Shown here piece after piece: positions 41,251 to 50,964 of a stretch of DNA of 64,000 bases. Each line of letters opens with the position of its first letter. The stretch's first letter is position 1. Made by a program: the position numbers and the translations under genes. A model generated the notes under the pieces. The model searched no databases and was not told where the DNA came from. It saw nothing but the letters and a program-made list of their open reading frames with translations. The DNA is taken from assembly GCF_000966195.1 (NCBI RefSeq), contig NZ_LAHL01000011.1:186001-250000 (forward strand), read 5' to 3'. This DNA comes from Domibacillus robiginosus (GTDB lineage Bacteria > Bacillota > Bacilli > Bacillales > Domibacillaceae).

Positions 41251-41294
41251 GGTTGAAATAAACAGGAAAGTTTTTTATAATTTTTTCAGCGGGC

Positions 41295-41560
41295 TGGATA
41301 TCCAGTTCATTATAAAAACATACGAAAAGCCATAGACGAAGAAAAGTAGTGAATACCCTGCCCGGACAGAGAAAAATGCCGCGACTGAGAGCATTTACGG
41401 TGCACCTTCATGAACAGACACTTCCGAGGCGTTTTTCTGAAAGATAGTAGGAAAAACCGCGCATTGCGTTATCAAAAAAAGGGAAAGCTTCGGCTTTAAC
41501 GAGGGTGGTACCGCGGAAAACTTCCGTCCCTGCGCACAATGCAGGGATGGAAGTTTTTTT
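41295..41560 (+). ncRNA. T-box leader of hisS-aspS
   Basis: The T-box sequence gagggtggtaccgcgg (41501-41516) is followed by a terminator hairpin (41521-41533 with 41541-41553) and T run; this competes with the antiterminator in classic T-box fashion. Upstream lies Stem I, with a distal hairpin (aaatgc / gcattt around 41377-41399). A GACAC at 41417-41421 contains overlapping GAC (Asp) and CAC (His) codons and is the best specifier candidate. Uncharged tRNA binding would allow readthrough into hisS-aspS. The 5' boundary is approximate. Confidence 0.9.
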
Positions 41561-41591
41561 ATGTGTTTTTACAAATAAAGGAGGAACAACC

Positions 41592-42869
41592 ATGTCAGTG
41601 AATATTCCACGCGGCACACAGGATATTTTGCCAGGCCAGTCAGAAAAATGGCAGTACATAGAATCCATTGCTAAAGACGTCTGCCGCCGTTATCACTACA
41701 AAGAAATTCGAACGCCAATTTTTGAGCATACCGAATTGTTCAAGCGCAGCGTCGGCGATACAACCGACATTGTGCAAAAAGAAATGTACACGTTTGAAGA
41801 CAGAGGAGAGCGGAGTTTGACCCTGCGTCCAGAAGGTACAGCGGCGGTTGTCCGTTCATTTGTTGAAAACAAAATGTTTGGCCATCCGGATCAGCCGGTA
41901 AAGCTGTTTTATACAGGCCCAATGTTCCGGTATGAGCGTCCTCAGGCAGGCCGCTATCGCCAATTTGTTCAGTTTGGTGTCGAAGCGATTGGCAGTGAAG
42001 ATCCGGCTATCGATGCGGAAGTAATCGCACTTGTTATGGACATTTACAAATCAGCTGGATTGAAAAAGCTAAATCTCGTCATTAATTCCCTTGGCGATGC
42101 TGACAGCCGGAATGCACACCGTGAAGCACTGATCCGTCATTTCGAGCCGCGTATTGATGAGTTCTGCAGTGACTGTCAAACACGTTTGCAGCAAAACCCG
42201 CTACGGATTTTAGATTGCAAAAAAGATCGGAATCACGAGCTGATGGGAACAGCACCATCTATTCTGGACTATTTAAATAAAGAATCAAAAGCGTACTTTG
42301 AGAAAGTAACGGGCTATTTGGATGCAATCGGCATTCCGTATACGGTAGATCCAAAGCTTGTCCGCGGGCTTGATTACTACAACCACACAGCTTTTGAAGT
42401 GATGAGCGAAGCAGAGGGCTTCGGAGCAATTACAACGCTGTGTGGCGGTGGACGCTACAACGGCCTTGTACAGCAGCTTGGTGGCCCGGAATCACCGGGA
42501 ATCGGCTTTGCTTTCAGTATTGAGCGGTTTATTGCCGCGATGGAGGCAGAAGGAACAGAATGGCCAATCGATCAAGGAATTGACTGTTTTGTCGTAGCAC
42601 TTGGAGATGCAGCGAAAGATCGATCTGTATCACTTGTTCATGAACTGCGTACAGCGGGGCTTTCAGTAGAACGTGATTATCAGGACCGGAAAATGAAAGC
42701 TCAGCTGAAAGCATCTGACCGCCAGCACGCCCGCTTTACAGCGATTTTAGGCGAAGATGAACTGGCAGAAAACCGGATTACCGTCAAAGATATGGCGGCA
42801 GGTTCCCAGGACCAGGTATCACTGGATGAGTTGGCTGGTTATATTAAAACAAAAATGGAGGCGAAGTAA
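41592..42869 (+). CDS. hisS: Histidyl-tRNA synthetase
   Basis: Class II synthetase charging tRNA-His. Motif 2 ([21 protein letters not shown]) and histidine A motif ([14 protein letters not shown]) are seen, then motif 3 ([11 protein letters not shown]) and the C-terminal anticodon-binding domain. The ATG at 41592 follows aaaggagg; an upstream in-frame extension would cross the T-box terminator. 425 residues. aspS begins at the next base after the stop codon. Confidence 0.98.
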   Translation: MSVNIPRGTQDILPGQSEKWQYIESIAKDVCRRYHYKEIRTPIFEHTELFKRSVGDTTDIVQKEMYTFEDRGERSLTLRPEGTAAVVRSFVENKMFGHPDQPVKLFYTGPMFRYERPQAGRYRQFVQFGVEAIGSEDPAIDAEVIALVMDIYKSAGLKKLNLVINSLGDADSRNAHREALIRHFEPRIDEFCSDCQTRLQQNPLRILDCKKDRNHELMGTAPSILDYLNKESKAYFEKVTGYLDAIGIPYTVDPKLVRGLDYYNHTAFEVMSEAEGFGAITTLCGGGRYNGLVQQLGGPESPGIGFAFSIERFIAAMEAEGTEWPIDQGIDCFVVALGDAAKDRSVSLVHELRTAGLSVERDYQDRKMKAQLKASDRQHARFTAILGEDELAENRITVKDMAAGSQDQVSLDELAGYIKTKMEAK

Positions 42870-44642
42870 ATGTTTGGACGCACGTTTTATAACGGTGAAA
42901 TGACCGAAGAACATATTGGAAAAGAAGTATCATTAAAAGGGTGGGTGCAGCGCCGCCGTGACCTTGGGAGCGTTATTTTTATTGATTTGCGTGACCGTAC
43001 AGGTATCATGCAGATCGTATTTAACCCGGAAATTTCAGCAGAAGCACTTGCTATAGCAGAAAAAGTCCGCAATGAATACGTGCTTGATGTGAAAGGAACG
43101 ATTGTTAAGCGTGATGCGGAAACCGTAAACGAAAACATCCCGACTGGCACGATTGAAGTACATGTAACAGAAATCAATGTACTGAGCGAAGCGAAAACAC
43201 CGCCGTTCATGATTGAAGACGGAACAGAAGTAAACGAAGACGTCCGTTTAAAGTATCGTTATATGGATCTTCGCCGTCCGGTTATGTTCGAAACGCTGAA
43301 AATGCGCAGTGACGTAACGAAAACGATTCGTGATTATTTAGATGAAGGCGGCTTCCTTGATGTGGAAACACCGATCCTAACAAAATCAACACCGGAAGGC
43401 GCCCGTGACTATCTTGTACCGAGCCGTGTTCATCCAGGCGAGTTTTATGCACTGCCGCAGTCTCCGCAAATTTTCAAGCAGCTGTTGATGGTATCCGGTA
43501 TAGATCGTTATTATCAGATTGCGCGCTGTTTCCGTGATGAAGATTTGCGTGCAGACCGCCAGCCGGAATTTACACAGGTCGATATCGAAACAAGCTTTAT
43601 GAGCCAGGAAGATATTATGCAGATGACGGAAGAAATGCTGAAAAAAGTGATGAAACGTGTGAAAAACGTGGATATCGATGGAGCATTCGAACGCATGACG
43701 TATGAAGATGCCATGAACCGTTTTGGCTCTGATAAGCCGGATACACGCTTCGGTCTTGAATTAATTGATATGGCAGATGTTGTACGCGGATCTGGATTCA
43801 AAGTGTTTGCACAGGTTGTAGAATCAGGCGGACAGGTAAAAGCACTTTGTGTACCAGGCGGCGGTGAAAAATATTCCCGTAAAGATATCGACCATTTAAC
43901 AGAGTTCGCAGCGATTTACGGTGCGAAAGGCCTTGCGTGGCTGAAAGTGGAAGAGGATGGCATGAAGGGCCCGATTATCAAGTTCTTCACAGAAGAAGAG
44001 CAGGCGAAGATGCTGGAGACGGCTGGAGCCAAAACAGGCGATTTAATCATGTTTGTGGCAGATAAAAAACAGGTTGTCGCAGATGCATTAGGCGCTCTTC
44101 GCTTAAAGCTTGGTAAAGAGCTTGGCATGATTGACGATTCAAAATTCAATTTCCTTTGGGTTACTGACTGGCCACTGCTTGAGTATGACGAAGAAGAAGG
44201 ACGTTACTACGCAGCACACCATCCATTTACAATGCCATTCCGTGAAGACATCGAGAAAATGGAATCAGATCCGGGTGCTGTACGTGCACAAGCCTATGAT
44301 ATTGTCTTAAACGGCTATGAGCTGGGCGGCGGTTCAATTCGTATTTTTGAACGTGATGTGCAGGAAAAAATGTTTAAGCTTCTTGGCTTTACAGAGGAAC
44401 AGGCGAAAGAACAGTTCGGCTTCCTTATGGATGCATTTGAATACGGTACACCTCCGCATGGTGGTATTGCACTTGGTTTGGATCGTTTGGTTATGCTTCT
44501 TGCCGGCCGTACAAACCTGCGTGACACCATTGCATTCCCGAAAACAGCAAGCGCAGCGGATGTATTAACAGATGCGCCAGGTGAAGTATCGAATGCTCAG
44601 CTTGAAGAACTGCATCTACGTATCAGTCAAACAGCGAAATAA
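42870..44642 (+). CDS. aspS: Aspartyl-tRNA synthetase
   Basis: Class IIb synthetase charging tRNA-Asp. The N-terminal OB-fold anticodon-binding domain (about residues 15-105), catalytic core with bacterial GAD insertion (about 290-420) and motif 3 [13 protein letters not shown] near 530 are intact. 590 residues. It follows hisS without a gap (binding site aatggaggcg) and shares its T-box. Confidence 0.98.
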   Translation: MFGRTFYNGEMTEEHIGKEVSLKGWVQRRRDLGSVIFIDLRDRTGIMQIVFNPEISAEALAIAEKVRNEYVLDVKGTIVKRDAETVNENIPTGTIEVHVTEINVLSEAKTPPFMIEDGTEVNEDVRLKYRYMDLRRPVMFETLKMRSDVTKTIRDYLDEGGFLDVETPILTKSTPEGARDYLVPSRVHPGEFYALPQSPQIFKQLLMVSGIDRYYQIARCFRDEDLRADRQPEFTQVDIETSFMSQEDIMQMTEEMLKKVMKRVKNVDIDGAFERMTYEDAMNRFGSDKPDTRFGLELIDMADVVRGSGFKVFAQVVESGGQVKALCVPGGGEKYSRKDIDHLTEFAAIYGAKGLAWLKVEEDGMKGPIIKFFTEEEQAKMLETAGAKTGDLIMFVADKKQVVADALGALRLKLGKELGMIDDSKFNFLWVTDWPLLEYDEEEGRYYAAHHPFTMPFREDIEKMESDPGAVRAQAYDIVLNGYELGGGSIRIFERDVQEKMFKLLGFTEEQAKEQFGFLMDAFEYGTPPHGGIALGLDRLVMLLAGRTNLRDTIAFPKTASAADVLTDAPGEVSNAQLEELHLRISQTAK

Positions 44643-44734
44643 GAAAAAAGTTGTGTTTTTAATTTTCTGATAAATTAGCAGTGGTCATTAGTTGATTTTC
44701 AAAAAAACGTATGATAATATGATTCCAATGAGGC

Positions 44735-44931
44735 GAATCCTGATGTGTGCGTTAGTTACACATTCTGTTTTGACCGAACACTATATGTTAGGGAGTCTGA
44801 GTTTTTGGACAGCGCACACGCCCTTTGCGGGGACTTGCAACGCTCAAAACAGGGCACCCACCTGCTGTAGAGCGGGTTCAAAACATATGTTTTTACAACG
44901 ACGGCACGATTGGGATTCGCCGTCTTTTTTT
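44735..44931 (+). ncRNA. ssrS: 6S RNA
   Basis: The aspS-tcdA intergenic region is where B. subtilis carries its main 6S RNA (bsrA), and the sequence resembles it: cctgatgtgtg near the 5' end, gttttgaccgaacac (44777-44791), ccctttgcggggacttgcaacgc near the closing side, and the 3' part acatatgtttttacaacg. A terminator stem gacggc (44900-44905) / gccgtc (44919-44924) with T run ends the transcript. 6S RNA sequesters the sigma-A RNA polymerase holoenzyme in stationary phase. Ends are approximate. Confidence 0.88.
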
Positions 44932-44959
44932 ATGCTTAAAAACAGGAGTGATCTTTTAC

Positions 44960-45721
44960 ATGCTTCACCAATTTTCCCGTAATGAACTCGCCTTCGGAAA
45001 AGAAGGTCTGGATCTTTTAAAAGGATCAACAGTTGCCGTTCTAGGTATCGGCGGAGTAGGCTCATTTTCTGCGGAAGCACTTGCTCGTTCCGGAGTGGGC
45101 CGATTAATTTTAGTTGATAAAGATGTAATTGATATTACCAACATTAATCGCCAGCTGCCGGCACTGTTATCAACAGTCGGTCAGCCAAAAGCCGATTTAA
45201 TGAAAGAGCGGATTGCGGATATTAATCCGGAATGTGAAGTCATTGCTTTGAAAATGTTTTACACAGAAGAAACGTATGAACAATTTTTCAGCTATGGCCT
45301 TGATTATGTAGTAGACGCGTCCGATACGATTTCCTATAAAATTCATTTAATGAAAGAATGTTTAAACCGGAATATTCCGATCATCTCCAGCATGGGAGCA
45401 GCGAATAAATTAGACCCGACGCGTTTTACAATCGCTGATATTTCCAAGACGCATACCGATCCAATTGCAAAAGTGATTCGGACACGCCTTCGCAAAGAAG
45501 GAATCCGAAAAGGCATTCCGGTTATTTTCTCTGATGAAAGTCCGATCGTCATCCGTGAAGATGTGCGCCAGGTTGTCGGCAATGATGAAGCGGAAATTCG
45601 CAAAGCGAAAATGCCGCCTGCGTCAAATGCTTTTGTTCCATCTGTCGCCGGGTTAATTGCGGCGAGCTATGTAGTGCGTGATATTTTAAAAGATGTTAAA
45701 ATCTCTCGTGTCAACGATTAA
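44960..45721 (+). CDS. tcdA: tRNA threonylcarbamoyladenosine dehydratase
   Basis: E1/ThiF-like ATPase (YrvM) that cyclises t6A37 in tRNA to ct6A. The nucleotide-binding GIGGVGSFSAEALARSGVG is at about residues 29-47, followed by the NINRQLPAL segment and VVDASDTI. 253 residues. The ATG at 44960 follows caggagtg; an upstream extension in frame would read through the 6S RNA and is not coding. Synteny aspS-6S-yrvM matches B. subtilis. Confidence 0.95.
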   Translation: MLHQFSRNELAFGKEGLDLLKGSTVAVLGIGGVGSFSAEALARSGVGRLILVDKDVIDITNINRQLPALLSTVGQPKADLMKERIADINPECEVIALKMFYTEETYEQFFSYGLDYVVDASDTISYKIHLMKECLNRNIPIISSMGAANKLDPTRFTIADISKTHTDPIAKVIRTRLRKEGIRKGIPVIFSDESPIVIREDVRQVVGNDEAEIRKAKMPPASNAFVPSVAGLIAASYVVRDILKDVKISRVND

Positions 45722-45756
45722 AAAAAGTCATCCTTTTCCGGGGATGACTTTTTTTC
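45720..45756 (+). terminator. Terminator after tcdA
   Basis: 13-bp stem (45721-45733 with 45742-45754) and T run overlapping the tcdA stop codon. Confidence 0.9.
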
Positions 45757-45827
45757 TTTTAAAAGGGGCTTTTTATCTATTTATGGTATACTGTCATAGA
45801 TTAACAATGATCGGAGCGCAGAATAAT

Positions 45828-47090
45828 ATGAATTTATTTATGGCTCGCCAGCCAATTTTCAACGTTAATGAGCAGGTATTTGGCTATGAATTGCTGTACC
45901 GAAACAGCGAAGCAAATGCTTTTCCGGATATATCTCCGGATCAAGCGACAATTGAAGTATTAATCCATTCATTTGTGACTGTTGGCGTGGAAAAAATTGC
46001 ACACGGCCACCCTTGTTTTATTAACTTTACGGAAACACTGCTGAAGGAAAAAGTGGCTGAAAGCTTCCCTCCGCAGCATGTGATTATTGAAGTGCTGGAG
46101 AATATCCCGATCACCGCCGAGCTGATTGTAGCTCTTAAACGGCTTAAACAAAAAGGATATTCAATTGCTTTAGATGATTTTATCCTGCGGGGGCAGACAG
46201 AATTATATAATGAACTATTCGCCCTGACTACATATATAAAAGTAGACTTTTTGAATTCAACGGCCGCCGAACGGCTTGCCATAGAACAAAAAGTGACAAA
46301 CCAATTCCCTCATATTGTGCTATTGGCAGAAAAAGTAGAAACACGTGAAGAATTCGAGAGAGCGAAAAGCGCAGGCTATGAGCTGTTTCAGGGCTACTTT
46401 TTCGCGAAGCCGCAGCTGATCCGGTCAAAAGACCTGCCAATCAATGCCGTTTCGTATTTTTATTTGATCAAGCTTTTGCAGGCTGAGGAAATCGATATTG
46501 ATCAAATTGCTCGCTTGATTGAACGGGATGTGTCACTGTCATATCATTTATTAAAGCTGGCCAATTCACCTGCACTGCGTACAAGAGCCAAAATCAAGTC
46601 TATTAAACAAGCGATTATGATGCTTGGATTTATTGAACTGACAAAATGGCTGTATGTACTGGCTCTGCGGGAAATACAAAAGGAGCTGCCGGGCAAAACA
46701 AAAGAATTAATGGAATCTGCACTGTTTCGCGCAAAGGTATGCGAGGGGCTGGCACAAGAGACTCAGGCAGGAAATGCTGCTGAATTTTTTCTTGCGGGTA
46801 TGTTCTCCCTCGTAGATGTGCTGTTGAGCTGCAGTGTATCAGATGTACTGACTCAAATTCCTTTGTCCGATGAGATCAATGAAACGCTAACCGGCAATGT
46901 AACGACGATTACGCCTTATTTAGAACTTGCTGTAGGTATGGATATCGTAGATTGGGCGGTTATTGAAACAAAAGCAGGAGAGCTTGGAATAAGTTCGCAT
47001 ACAATAAAAAAAGTTTATGAAAACGCCCGGCAGTGGGCAGCTGAAATGAATCAAACAAATAAAAAACAACTAGAGAACAGTCAAATATGA
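45828..47090 (+). CDS. Degenerate EAL plus HDOD signalling protein (YuxH-like)
   Basis: N-terminal EAL-type domain (about residues 1-190) fused to an HDOD domain (about 200-400; YHLLKLANSP and IMMLGFIELTKWLYVLAL). The EAL catalytic signature is altered: YELLYR replaces EAL-LR, EVLEN replaces the ExxE metal motif, and DDF lacks the following glycine. Cyclic-di-GMP hydrolysis is therefore unlikely, and a binding or scaffolding role is more plausible. 420 residues, as in B. subtilis YuxH. ATG 45828; cggagcg is the only upstream purine stretch. It is a single-gene unit between two terminators or promoters. Confidence 0.87.
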   Translation: MNLFMARQPIFNVNEQVFGYELLYRNSEANAFPDISPDQATIEVLIHSFVTVGVEKIAHGHPCFINFTETLLKEKVAESFPPQHVIIEVLENIPITAELIVALKRLKQKGYSIALDDFILRGQTELYNELFALTTYIKVDFLNSTAAERLAIEQKVTNQFPHIVLLAEKVETREEFERAKSAGYELFQGYFFAKPQLIRSKDLPINAVSYFYLIKLLQAEEIDIDQIARLIERDVSLSYHLLKLANSPALRTRAKIKSIKQAIMMLGFIELTKWLYVLALREIQKELPGKTKELMESALFRAKVCEGLAQETQAGNAAEFFLAGMFSLVDVLLSCSVSDVLTQIPLSDEINETLTGNVTTITPYLELAVGMDIVDWAVIETKAGELGISSHTIKKVYENARQWAAEMNQTNKKQLENSQI

Positions 47091-47136
47091 ACCAGCAGCC
47101 GCAATGTGGCTGCTGGGTTTTTTTACAATTTATTGG

Positions 47137-47188
47137 TTGACGTGTATTCGTGTATTAGTGTACTATACAAATAGTACACTAATACACG
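47137..47188 (+). promoter_or_regulatory. Promoter and GntR operator palindrome of the ABC transporter operon
   Basis: Perfect inverted repeat with 18-bp arms, 47149-47166 (cgtgtattagtgtactat) and 47171-47188, around the spacer acaa. TTGACG at 47137 and TACTAT at 47161 (18-base spacer) form the promoter, so the palindrome covers the -10 and start region. The YtrA-type GntR encoded in the operon is the obvious ligand, giving autorepression. It ends one base before the gaggtgat binding site of the first gene. Confidence 0.85.
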
Positions 47189-47199
47189 AGGTGATCAAT

Positions 47200-47985
47200 T
47201 TGTTTTTAGGACTGTTAAAAAAAGACTTTCTGCTTGTGAAAACGTACTTGTGGATTTGGCTGGCGGCGCTTTTGCTTCTCTACATGGCCGGCGGCTTGCT
47301 TGCATCCTATTACAGTGTGTTTTATTACATGTTTCCTTTGTTGCTTACGCTTTACGTTGGACATACGGTCATTTTTCCTGTTGCATCTGCTATTTTGCTG
47401 AAAGCTGAAGAAAAAGGGCAGTACTGGCGCCACGGCACAGCAGGTGCTGTCAAGTTGCTCGGTTCAAAATTGATGATGGCTGCCCTTTTTACAATTACTT
47501 CTCTATTTTTGACCAATTTATTCATGGTGATCAGCTGGGTAATTATGGAACCCGTTTCCAACCCTTTTATTGACCTATCGGGGTCTATTCCCTGGCTCGA
47601 AGGTACGATATTCAACATAGCGATTGTATTCGGCGGCCTTTACTTTACGCTCTGGGGTCTTTTTCTCTGGGGTCTGTTTCATTCTCTGGCCCAGTATCCG
47701 GCATTAAAAAAATTTGCATGGGTAATTATCTTCGCCGTTTATTTTGGAACTCAGGCGATTCTTACCCGCCTGAGTGAATGGCAGCCGGTGAAAAACTTTT
47801 TGCAGAGCTGGTCCATACAAATGGAGTTAACAGAAATGAGTGCAAGCCATTTTGGAAATGTAGCACTGGATTTCACTGATAAAGGCGGGGAGCTTCTTCT
47901 TTGGCCAATATTGTTGTCAATCGCAGGACTTTGCATATTATTTTGGGCAGCCAGCTGGCTTCTTGATCGAAAAGTTGAGGTGTAA
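47200..47985 (+). CDS. ABC-2-like membrane protein, first gene of GntR-controlled operon
   Basis: 261-residue protein with about six hydrophobic segments (for example residues 14-35, 45-65, 85-110, 125-150, 215-240), resembling ABC-2 permease-type or YtrC/YtrD-like proteins. It starts with TTG 47200 (MFLGLLKKDFLLVKTYL), six bases after the gaggtgat box; the in-frame extension upstream would run through the operator. Function is not recognisable by itself. It probably forms the membrane part for the ATPase encoded two genes downstream. Confidence 0.72.
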   Translation: MFLGLLKKDFLLVKTYLWIWLAALLLLYMAGGLLASYYSVFYYMFPLLLTLYVGHTVIFPVASAILLKAEEKGQYWRHGTAGAVKLLGSKLMMAALFTITSLFLTNLFMVISWVIMEPVSNPFIDLSGSIPWLEGTIFNIAIVFGGLYFTLWGLFLWGLFHSLAQYPALKKFAWVIIFAVYFGTQAILTRLSEWQPVKNFLQSWSIQMELTEMSASHFGNVALDFTDKGGELLLWPILLSIAGLCILFWAASWLLDRKVEV

Positions 47986-47988
47986 ACA

Positions 47989-48363
47989 ATGAGCACGGAA
48001 TTTCAAACATCCAAACCGATATACAGCCAGATCGCTGATCGAATCGTTCAGCAATTTGTGCGTGGAGAATTGCTTCCGGGTGAAAAGCTGCCGTCGGTCA
48101 GGGAAATGGCGATTCAATCAGGTGTAAATCCAAATACTATTCAACGAACATACGGCGAGCTTGAGCGTCTTGGTGTCGTTGAAACAAAGCGGGGGCAGGG
48201 GACATTTATGACAGAAAAAAACGAAATGATCCAGAAAATGCGAACGGATATTCAACAGGAAATCATACAGGCGTTTATCCAAAACATGCGTCAAATTGGG
48301 CTGAGTGACGAGGAAATCCATCATTCTGTTCACGAATGCTTGAAAGGAGGCGGAGCGTCGTGA
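47989..48363 (+). CDS. GntR family regulator, YtrA subfamily
   Basis: Short GntR regulator (124 residues): winged helix at about 10-75 (PIYSQIADRIVQQFVRGELLPGEKLPSVREM, then NPNTIQRTYGELERLG) followed by a short helical tail for dimerisation instead of a large sensor domain, as in YtrA-type repressors of ABC operons. ATG 47989 after gaggtgt. Overlaps the next gene by four bases (GTGA). Its site is likely the palindrome at the operon promoter. YtrA relatives respond to cell-wall antibiotics; whether this one does is unknown. Confidence 0.88.
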   Translation: MSTEFQTSKPIYSQIADRIVQQFVRGELLPGEKLPSVREMAIQSGVNPNTIQRTYGELERLGVVETKRGQGTFMTEKNEMIQKMRTDIQQEIIQAFIQNMRQIGLSDEEIHHSVHECLKGGGAS

Positions 48364-49064
48364 TCACTTTAGATAACGTAACAAAGCAATACGGAAGAAA
48401 AAAATCACTCGATGGGTTGACTTATACATTTGAGTGCGGGAAGGTGTATGGCATTCTTGGGCCGAATGGCAGTGGGAAATCAACTATGATGAAAGCAATA
48501 GCAGGTCTTGTTTATCCGACTGAAGGAAAAGTTTTGATTGAAGGAAAGCCAGTCAGCCGTAACATTGCCCGGAATCTTGCTTTTTTATCTACAGAAGGCA
48601 TGCTGTATAAAAGCTTTCGAGTGGAGCAAATGATTCAATTTTTCAAATCGCAGTATGCGGACTTCAGCAAGGACAAAGCCGAGGAGCTGCTTGCTTTTAT
48701 GGAACTGGACCGCCGTCAAAGGGTGAGTGAGCTGTCAAAAGGACAGCAGGGACGGTTGAAGCTGCTGCTTGTGCTGGCACGGAAAACAGATATTCTCCTT
48801 TTGGATGAACCGTTTGTCGGCCTTGATCCAATGGTGCGGGATACGATTGTGAAAAGCCTTGTATCGTTTATTGATTTTGGCAAACAGACAGTCATTATCA
48901 CCACACACGAAATAACAGAAATCGAGCCTATCTTAGAAGAAGCATTGCTGCTTGAGCAAGGGAAAATCACCGCTTCATGCAACGTAGAGCAGGTAAGGGA
49001 AGAGCAGGGACTGTCCGTTTTGGAATGGCTGAAAACAAATGTGCACAGGGGGGCGTTGGCGTGA
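48360..49064 (+). CDS. ABC transporter ATP-binding protein
   Basis: 234 residues. Walker A GPNGSGKST near 37, a divergent signature ELSKGQQGRLKL near 130, Walker B DILLLDEPFVGLDP near 150 and the H-loop TTHE near 180. GTG 48360 follows aaaggaggcg and overlaps the GntR stop. Probably pairs with the membrane protein encoded first in the operon. Exporter of drug or lipid type inferred from the YtrA-type context. Confidence 0.9.
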   Translation: MITLDNVTKQYGRKKSLDGLTYTFECGKVYGILGPNGSGKSTMMKAIAGLVYPTEGKVLIEGKPVSRNIARNLAFLSTEGMLYKSFRVEQMIQFFKSQYADFSKDKAEELLAFMELDRRQRVSELSKGQQGRLKLLLVLARKTDILLLDEPFVGLDPMVRDTIVKSLVSFIDFGKQTVIITTHEITEIEPILEEALLLEQGKITASCNVEQVREEQGLSVLEWLKTNVHRGALA

Positions 49065-49984
49065 GCGTTGTAGTCCAGCTTGAAAATGTGACGAAAACAA
49101 TCAAAGGAAGGAAGATTATTGATTCCTTACATTTCAGCGTACATGAAGGAGAGGTTTTTGGATTTCTCGGTCCGAACGGTGCGGGGAAAACAACGACCAT
49201 TCGAATGATTGTGGGACTGATGAAGATGTCAGAAGGTGATATTTTTATCTCCGGACACAGCGTCCGGACCCATTTTGAGGATGCGATTGACAATGTGGGG
49301 GCGATTGTAGAAAATCCCGAGTTATACAAATTTTTAAGCGGCTATGAAAATTTAAAACAGTACGCCCGTATGCAAAAGGGCATTACGAAGCAGCGGCTCG
49401 ATAAAGTGGTGGAGCTGGTCGGATTAACGGACCGGATTCATGACAAAGTCAAAACGTATTCGCTTGGCATGCGCCAGCGGCTCGGCATTGCCCAGTCGAT
49501 TTTACACCGTCCGAAAGTGCTTATTTTAGATGAGCCGACGAACGGACTTGATCCAGCCGGTATTAAAGAAATCCGCCAGTATATTCGCGACCTGGCCGAA
49601 AAAGAAGACATGGCGGTTATTGTTTCCAGCCACCTGCTGTCTGAAATGGAAATGATGTGTGACCGGATCGGTATTCTGCAAAAAGGAAAGATGATTGGTG
49701 TGCAATCCGTTCGGGGCTGGATGGAAGACGGACTTGAAACGTATTGTGCAGACGTAGAAAAAAATGATCTGGCTGCAGCAGCCATGTGTATAAAAGAAAC
49801 AGCGTCCGGCACGAATGTAAAGCAGGAGGGAAATCATCTTTTATTTTCAGCGGAACGATCAGACATTCCGGTTATTATCCGGCTGCTGGCTGAACGTGGT
49901 TTGTCTGTATACGAGGTGAGAAAAGTGTCCAAGTCGCTTGAGGACCGATTTCTTGAAATTACCGGGCAACAGGAGGTGGTATGA
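49061..49984 (+). CDS. BcrA-type ABC transporter ATP-binding protein
   Basis: 307 residues. Walker A GPNGAGKTTT near 41, signature YSLGMRQRLGIAQ near 135, Walker B VLILDEPTNGLDPAG near 157, then a C-terminal extension of about 80 residues typical of BcrA/YxlF-like exporters of peptides or antibiotics. GTG 49061 follows aggggggcg and overlaps the preceding stop (GTGA). It is coupled to the following permease by an ATGA junction, so this ATPase-permease pair forms the second transporter in the operon. Confidence 0.92.
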   Translation: MSVVVQLENVTKTIKGRKIIDSLHFSVHEGEVFGFLGPNGAGKTTTIRMIVGLMKMSEGDIFISGHSVRTHFEDAIDNVGAIVENPELYKFLSGYENLKQYARMQKGITKQRLDKVVELVGLTDRIHDKVKTYSLGMRQRLGIAQSILHRPKVLILDEPTNGLDPAGIKEIRQYIRDLAEKEDMAVIVSSHLLSEMEMMCDRIGILQKGKMIGVQSVRGWMEDGLETYCADVEKNDLAAAAMCIKETASGTNVKQEGNHLLFSAERSDIPVIIRLLAERGLSVYEVRKVSKSLEDRFLEITGQQEVV

Positions 49985-50931
49985 TGGTTGGACTTATTCA
50001 AAACGAATGGATCAAGCTGTTTAAACGGCCGGGGACGTATGTGATGGCGGCGGTGCTGCTTCTTTTCATTACGGCTTTTGCGGCTTTTACAAAATATGAG
50101 ACCAGCAAACAGGCTCATGAAACAAATTGGAAGCAGGAAGTACAGGCAGAAACGGCTTTGTATCAAAAGCAATTGGCCGAAAGCGCGGGAATCACAAAAG
50201 AGAAAAAAGAATTTATAGAAGGACAGATCGCTGTGAATGAGTGCCGGCTGGCGGAGAACAAACCGGTCGACACTGCTCCAAATATGTGGTCGTTTGTAGA
50301 GTCCGCCAATGATATATTGCAATTTGCCGGCTTGTTTATCATCGTGATTGCCGGCGGCATCGTAGCCAGTGAATTTTCCTGGGGAACGGTCAAGCTTCTG
50401 TTGATCCGGCCAATCAGCCGTTCAAAAGTGCTGCTGTCAAAATATGCGACTGTCGTGCTGTTTGGTTTATTTTTAACGATGCTGGCGTTTTTGTTTTCGG
50501 TTGTTATTGGTGCCCTTTTGTTCGGCATCGAAGGTGAATCGGTCCACCTGGCCTATAACGGCGGGCAGATTGTTGAACAAAACATACTTTTTTATTTATT
50601 GAAGCTGTATGGATTGAATATGCTGGATCTATTGATGATGGCCACGATGGCGTTTATGATTTCCGCCGTATTTCGTAATAGCTCACTGGCCATCGGAATT
50701 TCGCTTTTTCTATTATTTACGGGGCCAAATGTTACTTATCTACTGTCCATGCGCTATGATTGGGCTAAATATCTTTTATTTGCCAACACGGACCTGACCC
50801 AGTTTCAAACAGGTGATGCTATGGTGGAAGGAATGACAATCGGCTTCTCGCTTACGATGCTGGCTCTTTACTTTGCTTTTTTTCAGCTGCTGGCATTTGG
50901 GGTATTTCAAAAACGAGATGTCGCCGCATAA
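49981..50931 (+). CDS. ABC-2 type permease
   Basis: 316 residues. N-terminal membrane segment (about 18-38) and an extracytoplasmic loop rich in charged residues (about 45-105), then five or so further segments (about 115-310). This is the ABC-2 architecture of BcrB-like permeases that work with BcrA-type ATPases. ATG 49981 overlaps the ATPase stop and follows aggaggtgg. Substrate is not determinable; self-protection against peptide antibiotics is a common role of such pairs. Confidence 0.87.
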   Translation: MMVGLIQNEWIKLFKRPGTYVMAAVLLLFITAFAAFTKYETSKQAHETNWKQEVQAETALYQKQLAESAGITKEKKEFIEGQIAVNECRLAENKPVDTAPNMWSFVESANDILQFAGLFIIVIAGGIVASEFSWGTVKLLLIRPISRSKVLLSKYATVVLFGLFLTMLAFLFSVVIGALLFGIEGESVHLAYNGGQIVEQNILFYLLKLYGLNMLDLLMMATMAFMISAVFRNSSLAIGISLFLLFTGPNVTYLLSMRYDWAKYLLFANTDLTQFQTGDAMVEGMTIGFSLTMLALYFAFFQLLAFGVFQKRDVAA

Positions 50932-50964
50932 TTGTTGAAAGTCGTCGAAAAGAATGGAGGGAAA

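Noticed and set aside
44692-44982. Plus-strand frame across the aspS-tcdA interval
   Set aside because: It overlaps the 6S RNA and its terminator and has no recognisable protein features.
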